NCBI GenBank assembly: GCA_963580455.1
Contig: OY756961.1
Span: forward strand, 9,033,001 to 9,097,000
Length of the DNA stretch: 64,000 nucleotides
DNA from: Euonymus europaeus
Taxonomy: Eukaryota > Streptophyta > Magnoliopsida > Celastrales > Celastraceae
Direction: 5' to 3'
Part shown: positions 23,880-35,376 of the stretch, piece after piece
Layout: each line of letters begins with the position of its first letter
How positions within the stretch are numbered: position 1 is the first letter of the stretch
The notes under the pieces: model-generated
What the model was told of the DNA's origin: nothing
Seen by the model: the letters and a program-made list of their open reading frames with translations, nothing else
Database searches by the model: none
Made by a program: the position numbers and the translations under genes

Positions 23880-24300
23880 TGCGGATGCTTCCGACTTTGG
23901 ATTGAGAAGAGGTCAGTGGCGTTGGAATCGTGAGGTCGAGACGAATCCAACTTCATTGGCCTTGCCAAGATTATACATTGAAAACTGTCGATTCAAGGCA
24001 AAACGTTCATAACACATTTGGCCTAAATCCGATAATTTCTCGTGTCAGATCGAGGTGAGATTAGTGGCGTTAGAATTGTTAGGTCGAGACAAATTCAACG
24101 CCACTAGACTATTAAGATCCGACATTGGAAACTTCCAAATCAAGGCAAAATAGTCGGCACCAATCAGAACGTGTTTTACCTCGATTTGGCCATTTCTGAA
24201 GACGGATCGAGATAGGACCGGTGGCTTTGAATTCATCTTGGTCGGACAATTCCAATGTCACTGGTCTCGCCTCAATCCATCATCGAAAAGTGATTACCTG
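23880..24300 (+). repeat. Hairpin satellite, left array
   Basis: About 148-bp direct units alternate two palindromic modules. The G-type module (AGTGGCGTTGGAATCGT..ACGAATCCAAC) occurs at 23915-23962, 24063-24105 and 24216-24266. The A-type module (TCAAGGCAAAAC..TTTTACCTCGA) occurs at 23991-24030 and 24137-24187. Linkers such as GATCGAGGTGAGATT and GGATCGAGATAGGACC keep one orientation. The same modules recur at 25740-25990. No coding role is seen. Confidence 0.8.
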
Positions 24301-24699
24301 GCCAAAAAACGTTTTCGAAGGTTCTACAGAGAAAAATAACACTGTACATTTTATAATGATATTATTGGCCCATTATGTAGGTCTTGCTTCAAGTGCTTCC
24401 AATGGTAAGAATTTGTTGGATTTAGTGAATCTGAACTTTCTAGTTCATTACTTGGGACGTAGGTTTTTAATAGCGAATCCGGGTTTTGATATGTTGAATA
24501 GAGAAAAAATAGTTCTACAGGAAAAAAGAGTTCTAACCAATTTTGGAAGTTTGAACCCCGATGTTTAGGGTATTCGAGCCCGTTAGGGTTTAGTAGTTAG
24601 GACCCTAGGGTTTAGCACTTGGGACATTTAATATTTTAGTAGTGAATCCATTCCTTGAGTCCATTAGGGTTTAACGAATCTGAGCCTTGAGTTTTATCA
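24301..24699. other. Segment between satellite and tandem repeats
   Basis: Contains scattered TAGGGTTTAG telomere-like words (about 24570-24700) and TCTACAGAGAAA words that foreshadow the next tandem repeat. A 115-codon frame at 24221-24568 overlaps the satellite and resembles nothing known. Confidence 0.35.
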
Positions 24700-25570
24700 C
24701 TTGGGACATAAAGGTTTAGTAGTGAATCTGTGCTTTGGGTCTGTCGAATAGAGAAAAAAATTACATAGAAAAAAGAATTGTACAAAGAAATTAAGGTTCT
24801 ACAGAGAAATATAGGTTATAAAGAGAATAAGAGTTATGCACTAACACTAGAACGAAAAATGTGATTTCATATTTTTTGGCCTGACTTTTATGTCGAAACC
24901 TTAGGTTCATCACTTGGGACATAAAATTTTATTATTGAATCCGAGCTTTGGGTGTATTGTATATGGAAAAAAGATATTTTACGAAGAGAAAGTGATTCTA
25001 AAGATAAATAAAGGTTCTACAAAGAAATATAGGTTTTACAGAGAAAAAGAGTTCTATAGAGAAATATAAGTTATAAAGAGAAAATGAGGTATGCTCTAGC
25101 AGCAGAAAAAAAATTGTGATTTCATATTTTTTGGCCTGACTTTTTTGTCTGAATCTTGGGACATATGGTTTTAGTTTTGAATCCGAGCTTTGGGTCTATT
25201 ATATAGAGAAAAAGTGATTTTAAAGATAAATAAAGATTCTACAGAGAAATATATGTTCTATAAAGAAAAAGAGTTCTACATAGGAATAAAGATTCTACAG
25301 AAAAATATAGGTTATAAAGAGAAAAAAAGTTATGCACTAATAGTAGAACGAAAATTATGATTTCATATTTTTTGGCCGGACTTTTATGTCTGAACTTTGA
25401 GACATAGGGTTTTAGTATTGAATACGAGCTTTGGGTATATTGTATAGAGAAAAATATATTTTACAGAGAAAAAGTGATTCTAAAGATAAATAAAGGTTCT
25501 ATAGAGAAATATATGTTATACAGAGAAAAAAAGTTTTAAAACTATGATTTTATATTTTTTTAGCTTAACT
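24700..25570 (+). repeat. About 245-bp tandem repeat
   Basis: The phrase TGATTTCATATTTTTTGGCC with CTGACTTTT.TGTC recurs at about 24860, 25116, 25357 and 25543 (spacing about 255, 241 and 188). Each is followed by GGGACATA, TTGAATCCGAGCTTTGGGT and TCTACAGAGAAATATA words. Units are diverged and the last is shortened. Confidence 0.75.
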
Positions 25571-25739
25571 TTTTTGTTCGACTACCAAAATGATATTCGT
25601 TGGTCTCAAAAGAAGCGCAACTATGAGAGGAGTAAAACTCGACCTATGGCAGCCAGAACAGAGGTCCATAGCAGCCAGAAAGATACCGCCAAGTTTCGAC
25701 GACGCCCCAAAACTTCTTTTCATTGCTGCAGCTGTTTCG

Positions 25740-25990
25740 GAAGTTGGATTATGGTAAGACTGGTGGCGTTGGAATCGTTTGGCCGATACGAATCCAATGC
25801 CACCAGTATCGCTTCAATCCGATGTCAGAAACGTCCAGATTGAGGCAAAATGTGTTTCAAACGTTTTGCCTCGATCCGACCTTTTTCGACGGCGGATTGA
25901 GGAGAGACCACCGTCGTTGGACTCCTCTCGACGATACAATTTCAACGGCAGTAGTCTCTCTTCGATCAGATGTTGGGAAGAAGAGCTTTT
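25740..25990 (+). repeat. Hairpin satellite, right array
   Basis: G-type module at 25759-25807, where arms ACTGGTGGCGTTGGAATCGT and ACGAATCCAATGCCACCAGT pair at 18 of 20 positions. A-type module at 25838-25876, with arms GATTGAGGCAAAATGT and ACGTTTTGCCTCGATC. A further G-type module lies at 25902-25960. Order, orientation and spacing match the left array. Confidence 0.8.
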
Positions 25991-26636
25991 ATTGTCGAAG
26001 ATGAAGATCACGTGTAATGGATGAGAGGGATAGTTTAGGTAGTTTAATTATTTTGTCATTATTTCTAATTTTTTAAATGAATTGGACCTCCTTCTAAAAT
26101 TAAACATGATTATGTCCTTTTATCTAATTTGCCCTTAAAAAATTTATATTCGAAATCAGCGTGAGAAAACCTCTATGCGCTTAAGGTCATTTTCATAAAG
26201 GAGAAGGAGAGTGAAATGAGCTCTGGAATCCAGTGACCATCTTGAGAGGCTTGGGATGAACTTTAAAAAATGGAACACATATAAATGTACTAATTAAAGA
26301 ACGGTTGATCTGGTTAACTTTTTTATTTTTAAGTTATAGTACGGCGAATATTATTTGGTTAATTTTTTTCAAATGAGGCTTAAATGTCTTTACAACTTTT
26401 AAAATACCAATACAATTTTTAAAATATGGGGCACTGGTGATTGGGGGGCCTTGGGCAACCACCCGTCTGGCCACACCCTAGGATGCTCCTATTGGAATCC
26501 GACCCCATTAAAATTCAACTAAATAAAATGGTAAAGTCAAACACCCAACCTAAGTTTTCAATAAAAGTTGCTACCACGTTAATTAATCGTCTATCTTATG
26601 AAAGAGAGGTTGAGACTTGCTATCTTTCTTTGCCTA
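25991..26636. other. Spacer without a recognised gene
   Basis: AT-rich, with a GC-richer patch at 26428-26500 (GGGGGGCCTTGGGCAACCAC). A 67-codon frame at 26441-26644 has no recognisable motif. Confidence 0.3.
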
Positions 26637-27850
26637 AACTCTAAATTCTAAAATCTTAAATTTTGTTTGGTAAATTCTAAAACCCTAAATCTTAAAACCC
26701 TAAACTCTAATACCGAAAATCTTAAACTCTACAATCCAAAATCCTAAACACTAAAACTTTAAACCTTAAAATCCCAAACCCTAAAATTCTAAACTATAAA
26801 ATCCTAAAACCTAAAATTCTAAACCATAATCTCTAAAATCCTAAAACCCTAAAACTAAAAGTACTAACCCCTAAATTCTAACTTAAAACTCTAAACCCTA
26901 AAATCGTAAAACCTAAGCATAATTGGACTAGCAGCATCATCATCTCAAGAAAAAATGAAACTTTTTCGGACTATTCGCATGATTATGATGCAATTATTGA
27001 CCATGAAAATATCATACAAAGAAATATCAAGAAATCAACACAACATTAACAATAGAGACGAAAAAGGAGAGAATAATGTCATATCAAAAAAATTACAAAA
27101 AAAAGAGAGTAAATTAGTGATCTAAAAAAATGATAAAAAAATAGAGAGAAAATAAGAGAAAAAAATTGTTCTACAAACAAGAGATGGAAATGATCTCCAA
27201 GAAAAGAGAGAGAAAAAGATAGAGAAAAGCAAAAGTGATCTAAAAAATAGAAAGAAGAAAGAGATCTAAAAGAAAATAGAGAAAAAATTGTTCTCAAATA
27301 AAAAAAGAGAGAAGAATAGGTGAGAATATATTTTAAACTAATAAAATAAAAGATAAGGATAGTTTAGCCAATAAAAAATATTTTAAACTACCAGTTCACA
27401 TTAGAATATATTTAATTTTGTATGTGCTTTATGGTGTAAGAAAAAAAGGGATGTCCTTATTGTAATACGAATTATTTGGAGATATTTTTGACCAATAATC
27501 CCTATTTTTTTAAAAGGTCTACAGACCCAAAACTTCATTTCATTAATTAAATATGACAAGATTTTGTTCTTTTTCTTCCTTTAACTTATAGAATATAAAT
27601 ATTATATTAAAGTACATAAATACACAATCAATTAACGGGAAATTACTCAAAATAATAATTTAACACAAACTTAATCCGATAAGGAGACATACTAAAATAA
27701 AATTAATTATTAATAAGGACATGGGATAACGAGTTATCTATGTGCTCCTGTAATTTTTACGAAATTACATAACACAATGGGCAGTCCGTGTCTCTCTTAC
27801 AATTTTTTTTTCATGCCATGAAAATGATGACATCATTATATTTACATTTT
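26637..27850 (+). repeat. Telomere-like plus purine-rich repeat, copy b
   Basis: Same order as copy a: degenerate CCCTAAA words (26637-26920), ATTGACCATGAAAATATCAT, ACAAAGAAATATCAAGAAAT, a purine tract (27110-27310), TTTTAAACTAATAAAATAAA, then GGGCAGTCCGTGTCTCTC and CATGCCATGAAAATGATGA near 27780-27830. Confidence 0.75.
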
Positions 27851-27959
27851 TATATTCTTAAACAAAATTTTAAAATTATTTATCCCCAAAAATACATGAT
27901 GATTTTTTTTTAAATATGTATATTCTAAATAAGTATGAGAAAATATTTTAAACAAGATC

Positions 27960-28405
27960 TATTGTCGATATATTCTGATCATAAAAAATTTAATATAGAT
28001 AAACTTATTGTATATAAGCTTAGTGCATATAAATGGAGCTCAGGTAAACTTATTTTATATAAACTTAATACCAATAAATTTAGCACAGATAGATTTAGCA
28101 AATAAACTTAGTTCATATAAATTTAGTGCATAAATGCTATTTAAATTTAAAATATTATTTTCAAACCAACATATTGTTAGCATACATGCTACTATTCAAA
28201 TATTTCATCAATTATAATCATATTAATCATAACAAAATCACAGAAAATAACTAATGTAAATAAATTTAGTGTAGATAAATTTCATGCTGCTAATATAAGT
28301 GGAGAGTTCTATCTATAAACTTTTTGCTGATAAACCTGATGCCAATAAATTTAGTGTAGAGTTTCTGTTTATAAACTTTGGGCAGATAAACTTGATGCAG
28401 ATACA
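27960..28405 (+). repeat. Degenerate ATAAACTTAG minisatellite
   Basis: Words of the type ATAAA(C/T)TTAGTGCA(G/T)ATAAA recur roughly every 20-30 bases (for example 28001, 28048, 28070, 28092, 28107, 28122, 28259, 28315, 28345, 28371, 28386). Several contain GATAAACTTGATG. Units are too diverged to give a clean period. Confidence 0.55.
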
Positions 28406-28417
28406 TCATAAATTATA

Positions 28418-28540
28418 AACCCTAAACTCTAAATAGTAAATTTTAAATCCTAAATGCTTTCTAAACCTTAAACTCTAAACTCTAAATCCAAAAATTGAAT
28501 TCCTAGACACTAAACCCTAAATCCTAAACACTAAAATAAC

Positions 28541-28595
<55 letters not shown>

Positions 28596-29290
28596 GTTAA
28601 CATTAAGATAGTAAAAAGCCCAGACTATTCAAATATGAGTATATCAATTTGACTAGCAACATTATCATCTCAATACAAAATAAAATGTTAGAGAACTAAT
28701 TGCAAGATTAGGAGACAATTATGAACGACAAAAAATATCGTACAAAGAAATATTAAGAAATCAACATAATATTAAAAGGACAGAGCAAATAAAAGAGAGA
28801 CTAAAGTTATCAAAAAAAAGATAGATAAAGAAAAAGAAAGGAAAAAATTGATCTAAAAAAAAGAGAATAAAAAAATGATCTCAAAGAAAAGAGAGGGGAA
28901 AATAAGAGAAAAGAAAGTGATCTAAAAAATGATAGAGAGAAAAAAAGATAGGGAAAAAAGTGATTTAAAAAAAGAAGGGAACAAAAAAGAGAAAAAAGTG
29001 ATATCAAAGAAAACTGAGAACAAAATGATTTAAAAAAAGTGAGGAAAAAAATGATCTCAAACAAAAAAAAAAGAGAAAATAAGTAAAAAATAAAGTTTAA
29101 ACTAGTGAAATAAGATGTTAAGAATAGTTCAATCAATAAAAAATATATTTTAAATTGATTTTCTTTATTGGAATATATTTTAATTTCTCATGAACCTTAT
29201 CGTTTATGAAAAAGGATGTCCTCATTAGAAGAAAGATTTATTTTGGGAGACTTATCACTACAAATTCCATCAATTAATTAGAACACTCAT
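28418..29290 (+). repeat. Telomere-like plus purine-rich repeat, copy c
   Basis: Telomere-like words at 28418-28540 are followed by an AT/GT microsatellite, then GTACAAAGAAATATTAAGAA, a purine tract (28800-29080), CAATAAAAAATATATTTTAAA and AAAGGATGTCCTCATTAG. It is shorter than copies a and b. Confidence 0.7.
28541..28591. repeat. Compound (AT)n(GT)n microsatellite
   Basis: About 12 AT units run directly into about 13 GT units. Confidence 0.95.
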
Positions 29291-30066
29291 ATCGGTGTTT
29301 CTTAATATATTCTCAATTTACGTACTAAAATACTAATATTTGATAATTTACAAAATTTCTATTATGTTAGTTTCCTTTTATATTATTTAATTTTGAACAA
29401 AAATGAAATTATCTATCAATTACAATATAGTGTATCAATTGATGCAGGGCTGTTATCCGAAACTAAGAGGGACATGTTCATGCTTCATTTTCTAAGCATA
29501 ATAGTTGGGTGTTATGAACCCAAGATAGTCGAAGAATTAGGGGTGGAAGAAACCAATCTGAAACATAATTATAATAAAAAATCTAACCAAAATATCAGGT
29601 TCGGTTTATCAATTTACGGATCCGTGTAGGTTTTTAGATATTAAAATATTTGGTGTTGGGTTCGGTGTCAGAATTTGATAAAACAAATTTGTTCCAAGTC
29701 GAAAGCCGAACTTCATAACTAACTTTTAAAATAAAATATATTTATACGTAAAGTCTTAAACCTTAAATAATAAATGATTAACTCATTATTTATTTAATTA
29801 TATGAAGAAGAAAAAAAACCCTAATTTAGTATCTATCGAGTATCCACTATCGTATTCATGACTCGTGAGACTAAGAGTTGAGACTACCGTCCTTGTGCGT
29901 CTCTTCCAGCGACAACGACAGCAACTCTACTTCTCTACCAAAGAGCTTGGGTATGTGCGAGCCTGCGACTGCCTCAATTGTGACCTCACTTGCGGCGATG
30001 AGCAAGAGCTTCTGTGATGTGTTTGCACAAATAGGTATTCTGAGCTTCTACTTTTGCTCGAAACCT
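29291..30066. other. Spacer without a recognised gene
   Basis: AT-rich. Two short frames (29393-29629 and 29878-30126) show no motif I recognise. A slightly GC-richer patch at 29880-30030 could be part of an unknown repeat or a lost exon, but nothing supports either. Confidence 0.3.
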
Positions 30067-30571
30067 ATCACGACCCATCCCAAACAGGGGTTGTCTAAAT
30101 TAACTAATGTTATTCCAAATTGTTAAATAGTTCAACATTATTGAGTTAAAGCACACAATACTAAGAAATTATTCTTACAAACCAAACCAAAGTCAAGAAC
30201 CAAATCTAATAAACACTCGAGTACAAATGTAATAAAACATGTAAGTGTGGAAATAAACCCTAGATCATAATCCCTGTTCAAGTATCCCGGCACCTTGCAG
30301 CTACACTCCAAGCTGCTGGTCCACCACATCATGCTCACTTGAAGGGAATGCCAAAATAGGAGAGTGACACAAAAGCACAGTAGGAGTAAGTACCTAACCA
30401 GAACCAAATTACTTATAAAATAAGTAATTGAGTGGAGCATGCAAAATGTCTCAATAATCAAACTATATAAAATTTATATCAATAAGATGAATACTAAAAA
30501 AAAGGATGAGTATCAATGTGCAACAGGAAAAAAATATGGCAATGTTCATGCTGCAGCACACCCAATCATCT

Positions 30572-30574
30572 AGA

Positions 30575-30634
<60 letters not shown>
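30572..30634. repeat. (TA)n microsatellite
   Basis: A long pure TA run in the first R1 unit. Shorter TA runs sit at the same relative position in other units (about 31528 and 33155). Confidence 0.95.
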
Positions 30635-30638
<4 letters not shown>

Positions 30639-32080
30639 ACATATGTACATCAAAACCATAGCACACAGGTAGTCCGGAATCCTCATCGAACTTTATGGGA
30701 GCTCAAGTACCCCAGATTCATCATGTCAGCACATCTATATCAAAATGAGTATAAATTCTCAGACAGCCATGATGTCATGGTAGTGTGTAGCTAGCACAAT
30801 CACCCTACAAACCCCAAAATTTTATGGCAATCTTAAATTCAAACCCCACACAGCCGGCCAAATCACTACTCATACTAGATCTCTATATCCACAACCATCC
30901 ATAATATGATGCATGTAAAAATTTCTATGCATATACCCCAAGTCCAAAACTCATTTGGAAAATACTTCCTTACTAAAATTATATGAAAGTTTTATAAAAA
31001 AGAAAAATAAATAATGATTTTCCTAAATAATCTCATCCCATTTAATATACATGTAGATGCTAAATGATGAAAAAATGCAACAGGCAATCTCAAAATAAAC
31101 TAATATTCTTCATGCGAGCACATCTATATCAAAGTGAGTATAAATCCTCAAATAGTCATGATGTCATGGTAGTGTGTAGCTAGCACGACCACCCTACAAA
31201 CCCCAAAAATGTATGATGATCTTAAATCCAAACCCCACACAACCGGCCAAATCACCATTCATATCAGATCTCTATATCCAAAACCATCCATAATATGATG
31301 CATGTAAACATTTCTATACATATAACGCAAGTCCAAAAATCATTTGGAAAATAATTCCATGCTAAAATTATATGAAAGTTTTATAAAAAAGAAAAATAAA
31401 TAATGACTTTCCTAAATAATCTCAACCCATTTAAAATACATGTAGATGCTACATGATGAAAAAATACAACAGGCAATCTCAAAATAAACTATATTGTTCA
31501 TGCTGCAAGACACTCAATCATCCACATGTATATATATATATATGTGTGTGTATGTATCATATCTTACATATGTACATCCAAACCATAGCACATAGTAGTT
31601 CGGAATCCTTATCAAACTCCGTGGGAGCTCAAGTTCCCCAGATTCTTCATGCGAGCACATCTATACCAATGTGAGTATAAATCCTCAGATAGTCATGACG
31701 TCATGGTAGTGTGTAGCTAGCACGACCACCCTACAGTCCCCAAAAATGTATGACGATCTTAAATCCAAACACCACATAGCCTGCCAAATCACCACTCATA
31801 TCAGATCTCTATATCCACAACCATCCATAATATGATGCATGTAAACATTGCCATACATATAACGCAAGTCCAAAACTCATTTGAAAAATACTTCCATACT
31901 AAAATTATATGAAATTTTTATAAAAAAGAAAAATAAATAATGACTTTCCTAAATAATCTCAACCCATTTAAAATATATGTAGATGCTACATGTTGAAAAA
32001 AATACAACAGACAAACTCAAAATAAACTATATTGTTCATGTTGTAGCACACTCAATGATCCACATGTGTATATATCTACA

Positions 32081-33153
32081 GTCCGGATCATGCGCGGGAT
32101 CCCGCGTGACAATTAGTCATGCGGGATCATGCACTCACTGTCGGATCAATCCGACGGTGAGACTGATTTAACGCTGATTTAATAGAGTTAAATCACTCTA
32201 AATAAAAAAAAAACTTCATTTTCAATTGTCCTCTGTCGTTTGTGAAGGGTGCTCAAGATCCGTCCTTCGTTCATCATCTCTGACCTTTGTCTCCAGTCGT
32301 CGTCTCTGATCATCTTCTTAAGTCTTCATCTACGGTCTTTGTTCGCAATTTGGGTCTTCGATCTCATTAGTGCTCGAGATCGGACCTCCATTCATCATCT
32401 CCAACTTTCAGCTCTTCCACAAATCAAATCCTTAGCACTTTATAAAGGAACTTCCATTAAATCAACTACTTAGCAATATTTATGTGAGCATGAATCCATA
32501 GCCAAAAAATGAAAAAGTAGATACAACAAAGCCACAACAACTACTTACCACTGTAGGTAACGATGTGTAGTACTCTCATATGGGTATCCATGTTTCTTTC
32601 ATTCTAGATTGACCACCTCAAGGACTCAATCTGAAGGTGGACTCTCAAAATTCCTTCTTGACTGTGAGTTCTTAACTTTATTGGAACCTATTATGGACGA
32701 TGAAAGAGACTCAATAGTTGAATCTCAAGGACTCAATCTAAAGGTGGACTCTCAAAATTCCTTCTTGACTGTGAGTTCTTAACTTTATTGGAACCTATTA
32801 TGGACGATGAAAGAGACTCAATAGTTGAAAATCGAAGAAGAAAGAGGACCCAATAGCTGAAAATTGAAGATGAAGAATTCTGTAAACGGGATCCCACTCA
32901 CAAGATCGGAGATCCAAATTGAAGAAGATGACCAAAAATGAAGCACCCTGATGTCGTTGATGTTTCTTCACGGACGAAGATAGAGGAGTTACGAGTATCG
33001 AGAAAAATTAGTTTTTTTTATTATTTAGAATCATTTAAAATTGATAAATGATTTAACAGTGTTAAAGTCAGTATCACCGTAAAATTGATCCGACGGATAG
33101 CAAGGGATCCCACATGACTATTAGTCATGCGGGATCCCGTGCATGATCCGGCC
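32081..33153. mobile_element. TIR element (possible MULE-type MITE)
   Basis: The left end GTCCGGATCATGCGCGGGAT pairs with the reverse complement of the right end, GGCCGGATCATGCACGGGAT. The inverted similarity extends through TCCCGCGTGAC / TCCCGCATGAC and, with gaps, over about 130 bp. The long TIR suggests a Mutator-like origin, but the target is a TA run and no 9-bp TSD is visible. There is no transposase frame. Confidence 0.65.
32617..32830 (+). repeat. 107-bp tandem duplication in TIR element
   Basis: Units 32617-32723 and 32724-32830 are almost identical. Each starts CTCAAGGACTCAATCT and ends GACTCAATAGTTGAA. Confidence 0.93.
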
Positions 33154-34660
33154 TATATATATATATATATATCATAGCTTACATATGTACGTCAAAACAA
33201 TAGCACATAGTAGTTCGGAATCCTCATCAAACTCTGTGGGAGCTCAAGTACCCCAAATTCTTCATGTGAGCACATCTATATCAAAGTAAGTATAAATCCT
33301 TAGGCAGTCATGACGTCATGGTAGTGTGTAGCTAGCACAACCACCCTACAAGCCCTAAAAATGTATGACGATCTTAAATCTAAACCCCACACAGCTCGCC
33401 AAATGAGCACTAATATCAGATCTTTATATCCACAACCATCCATAATATTATGCATGTAAACATTTCTATACATATAACGCAACTCCAAAACTCATTTGCA
33501 AAATACTTCCATACTAAAATTATATGCATTTTTTATAAAAAACTAAAAATAAATAATGAATTTCCAAAATAATGTCAACCCATTTAAAATACATGTAGAT
33601 GCTACATGATGAAAAAAAAATACGACGGGTAAACTCAAAATAAACTCTATTGTAAATGACAATTAAAGTTCCACAACAAAATTAGAATAATCAAATTTGA
33701 AGAATGAGTAGAGAACAATATAAAGGAATATCACAAACAAATAGGAATAATAAACAACGAGGAAAGAAATAATCGATATGTAAACAATCACTATAATATA
33801 GATGATATCACAACAATAAAAATATGAAGTTTTTAAAGAAATGAAAGGACCGGTACTAGAGGCCAAATAATAAGGAACCCTTACCTCGATAATAGCAAAT
33901 AATCACTATGCGTCTACGACATCCAATGCATCTACTTAATTCCCTAGATCACATATGTCAATATACTAGTATAATACTGGTTAATAACATTTATAATTAC
34001 TTGCTAGTCCAAATTACCAATTTTTTATCCTTTCATAGAATTCCTAAACTTCCCCTCATCAACTCCTTTAAAATCTGGTCAAAGTCTTTCAATTTGGGTC
34101 AAATATATCCAAATGGGTCAAATATACCCATTTAGTAAAATGGGTAGACCTGGTCAACTTCTTCAAGCTATAGCGGAGTTGGTAACTCGGTCGTTTTTCA
34201 TCTGACGGAAACCAATGGTGTCACAATGATATGGTTGTGATCGTATCGTTTCCATGATTACTATGATGATGATTTGGCAGTCCAACTTGAACTGTAAGAA
34301 TCATAAAGCCGAGACAAAGTTCACTGTCAAACTAGCATATGTGTGTGTACGAGCGCGCATATATAACACTTGTGCATGTACATATATATATATATATATG
34401 TTTATATATATGTACGTATGTATGTATATGTATATATGTATGTATGCAAATATGTCAGAATCATCTCACAAGTGAAAGAGAAGCCCACCTTAAACAACTC
34501 ATTTCTTCAGTGAAAATTTTGACCTCCTATGACTTATGTTTAGGTGTTCCCTAAGTCAATGTCTTCTAGGTTTATTTTCTATATCTATTCACTATCAAGA
34601 TCAACAATAATGGCAACTGTCAAAGCTAGGGTTGTGAGAGAGATTAAAATAAAGTGTGTC

Positions 34661-35324
34661 AAAAACATGGATTCAATGTGATATGACTAGAATGATCCAA
34701 CCAATAAAAAGGTGACACATGTTATTTGCCACCTCTGACGGCTCAAGGGTCCATTGGGCGGACCAATCTGCATTGTACCAATTGGGCAGGCTGGTTGGTT
34801 GGTTAGTCTTCATTACCCGATCGGTTTGACCTAATGTTACCGCTATGTGACCTGTCAATTATCTTATAGCATGAGCCCGGGTCGGCCTTCATATTGGTCG
34901 GTTGGACGAGCCTCCTTTGGATCCTATTAGGATCAATCATTCCTCTTAGGAGTCCTACCCTCATAAGGATTAGAGACCCATTAGGATTGTGACTCCGATA
35001 AAGACCTCAGATAAAGAAGAAGAGAGTTCCATTACTAGTAGAACAAGGACTCTCTAAGAGCTTATAAAAGGAGCCCCATGGACCATATAAAATATGAATC
35101 ACAGCTTGTGCTACTTTTTCTTAAATTGAGAGAGATCTACAAAATTCAGCTCTCCCAACTGCGAAATATCCTACAGACTTGAGTGTCGAAGCAGGACGCT
35201 CTGAAATAATTCGAGGTCTCTCCTATCTTACGTTTGCTTGTAGTGCAAGCTGTTCAGCTCAATAATACAGGTATGACCGAATTGATTCATGTCTAGCTCG
35301 GATGGACTATTTTTTGCATTATCA
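34661..35324 (+). mobile_element. 5' LTR of Tat-type gypsy element
   Basis: The right end ..TTGCATTATCA at 35324 is followed directly by a PBS. TATAAAAG at 35063-35070 followed by GAGCCCCATGG is a good promoter. The left end is uncertain, with possible starts at TG 34657 or 34679. No matching 3' LTR was found downstream, so identity cannot be tested within the window. Confidence 0.6.
35063..35070 (+). promoter_or_regulatory. LTR TATA box
   Basis: TATAAAAG inside the Tat LTR, about 260 bases before the LTR end, as expected for the U3 promoter. Confidence 0.6.
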
Positions 35325-35343
35325 GTTTGGCACCGTCTTTGGA
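35325..35343 (+). other. Tat-type primer-binding site
   Basis: GTTTGGCACCGTCTTTGGA resembles the TTGGCGCCGTCTGTGGGA sequence that follows the 5' LTR in many plant Tat-lineage gypsy elements, with a few substitutions. Confidence 0.65.
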
Positions 35344-35376
35344 AATAGGTAGAATATCTTCCCGAAGTAACTCACA

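Larger units (their letters stand above)
30513..33606 (-). repeat. Tandem units within R1
   Basis: The junction word AAAAAAT.CAACAGGCAATCTC or its variants marks unit starts at about 30513, 31069, 31455, 31991 and 33607. Units are about 556, 386, 536 and 1616 bp. The second lacks about 150 bp at its left end. The fourth contains a 1073-bp TIR element, leaving about 540 bp. Each carries GTGTAGCTAGCACGACCACC and ATATGATGCATGTAAACAT. Confidence 0.75.
30067..34660 (-). mobile_element. R1 repeat family, long copy
   Basis: The minus strand ends ..GGGATGGGTCGTGATA at 30067, like the end of a plant gypsy LTR. The copy matches 3666-4118 (30470-30965) and 9643-10440 (33500-34310). It holds about four tandem units and a nested TIR element. 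The upstream limit near 34660 is set by the start of the Tat LTR and is uncertain. No gene is present, and frames over the TA runs encode only IY repeats. Confidence 0.5.

Noticed and set aside
30516..30794. Open frame with a long IYIYIY tract
   Set aside because: It is a translation of the (TA)n microsatellite in an R1 unit. Similar frames at 31453-31674 and 34254-34554 have the same cause.
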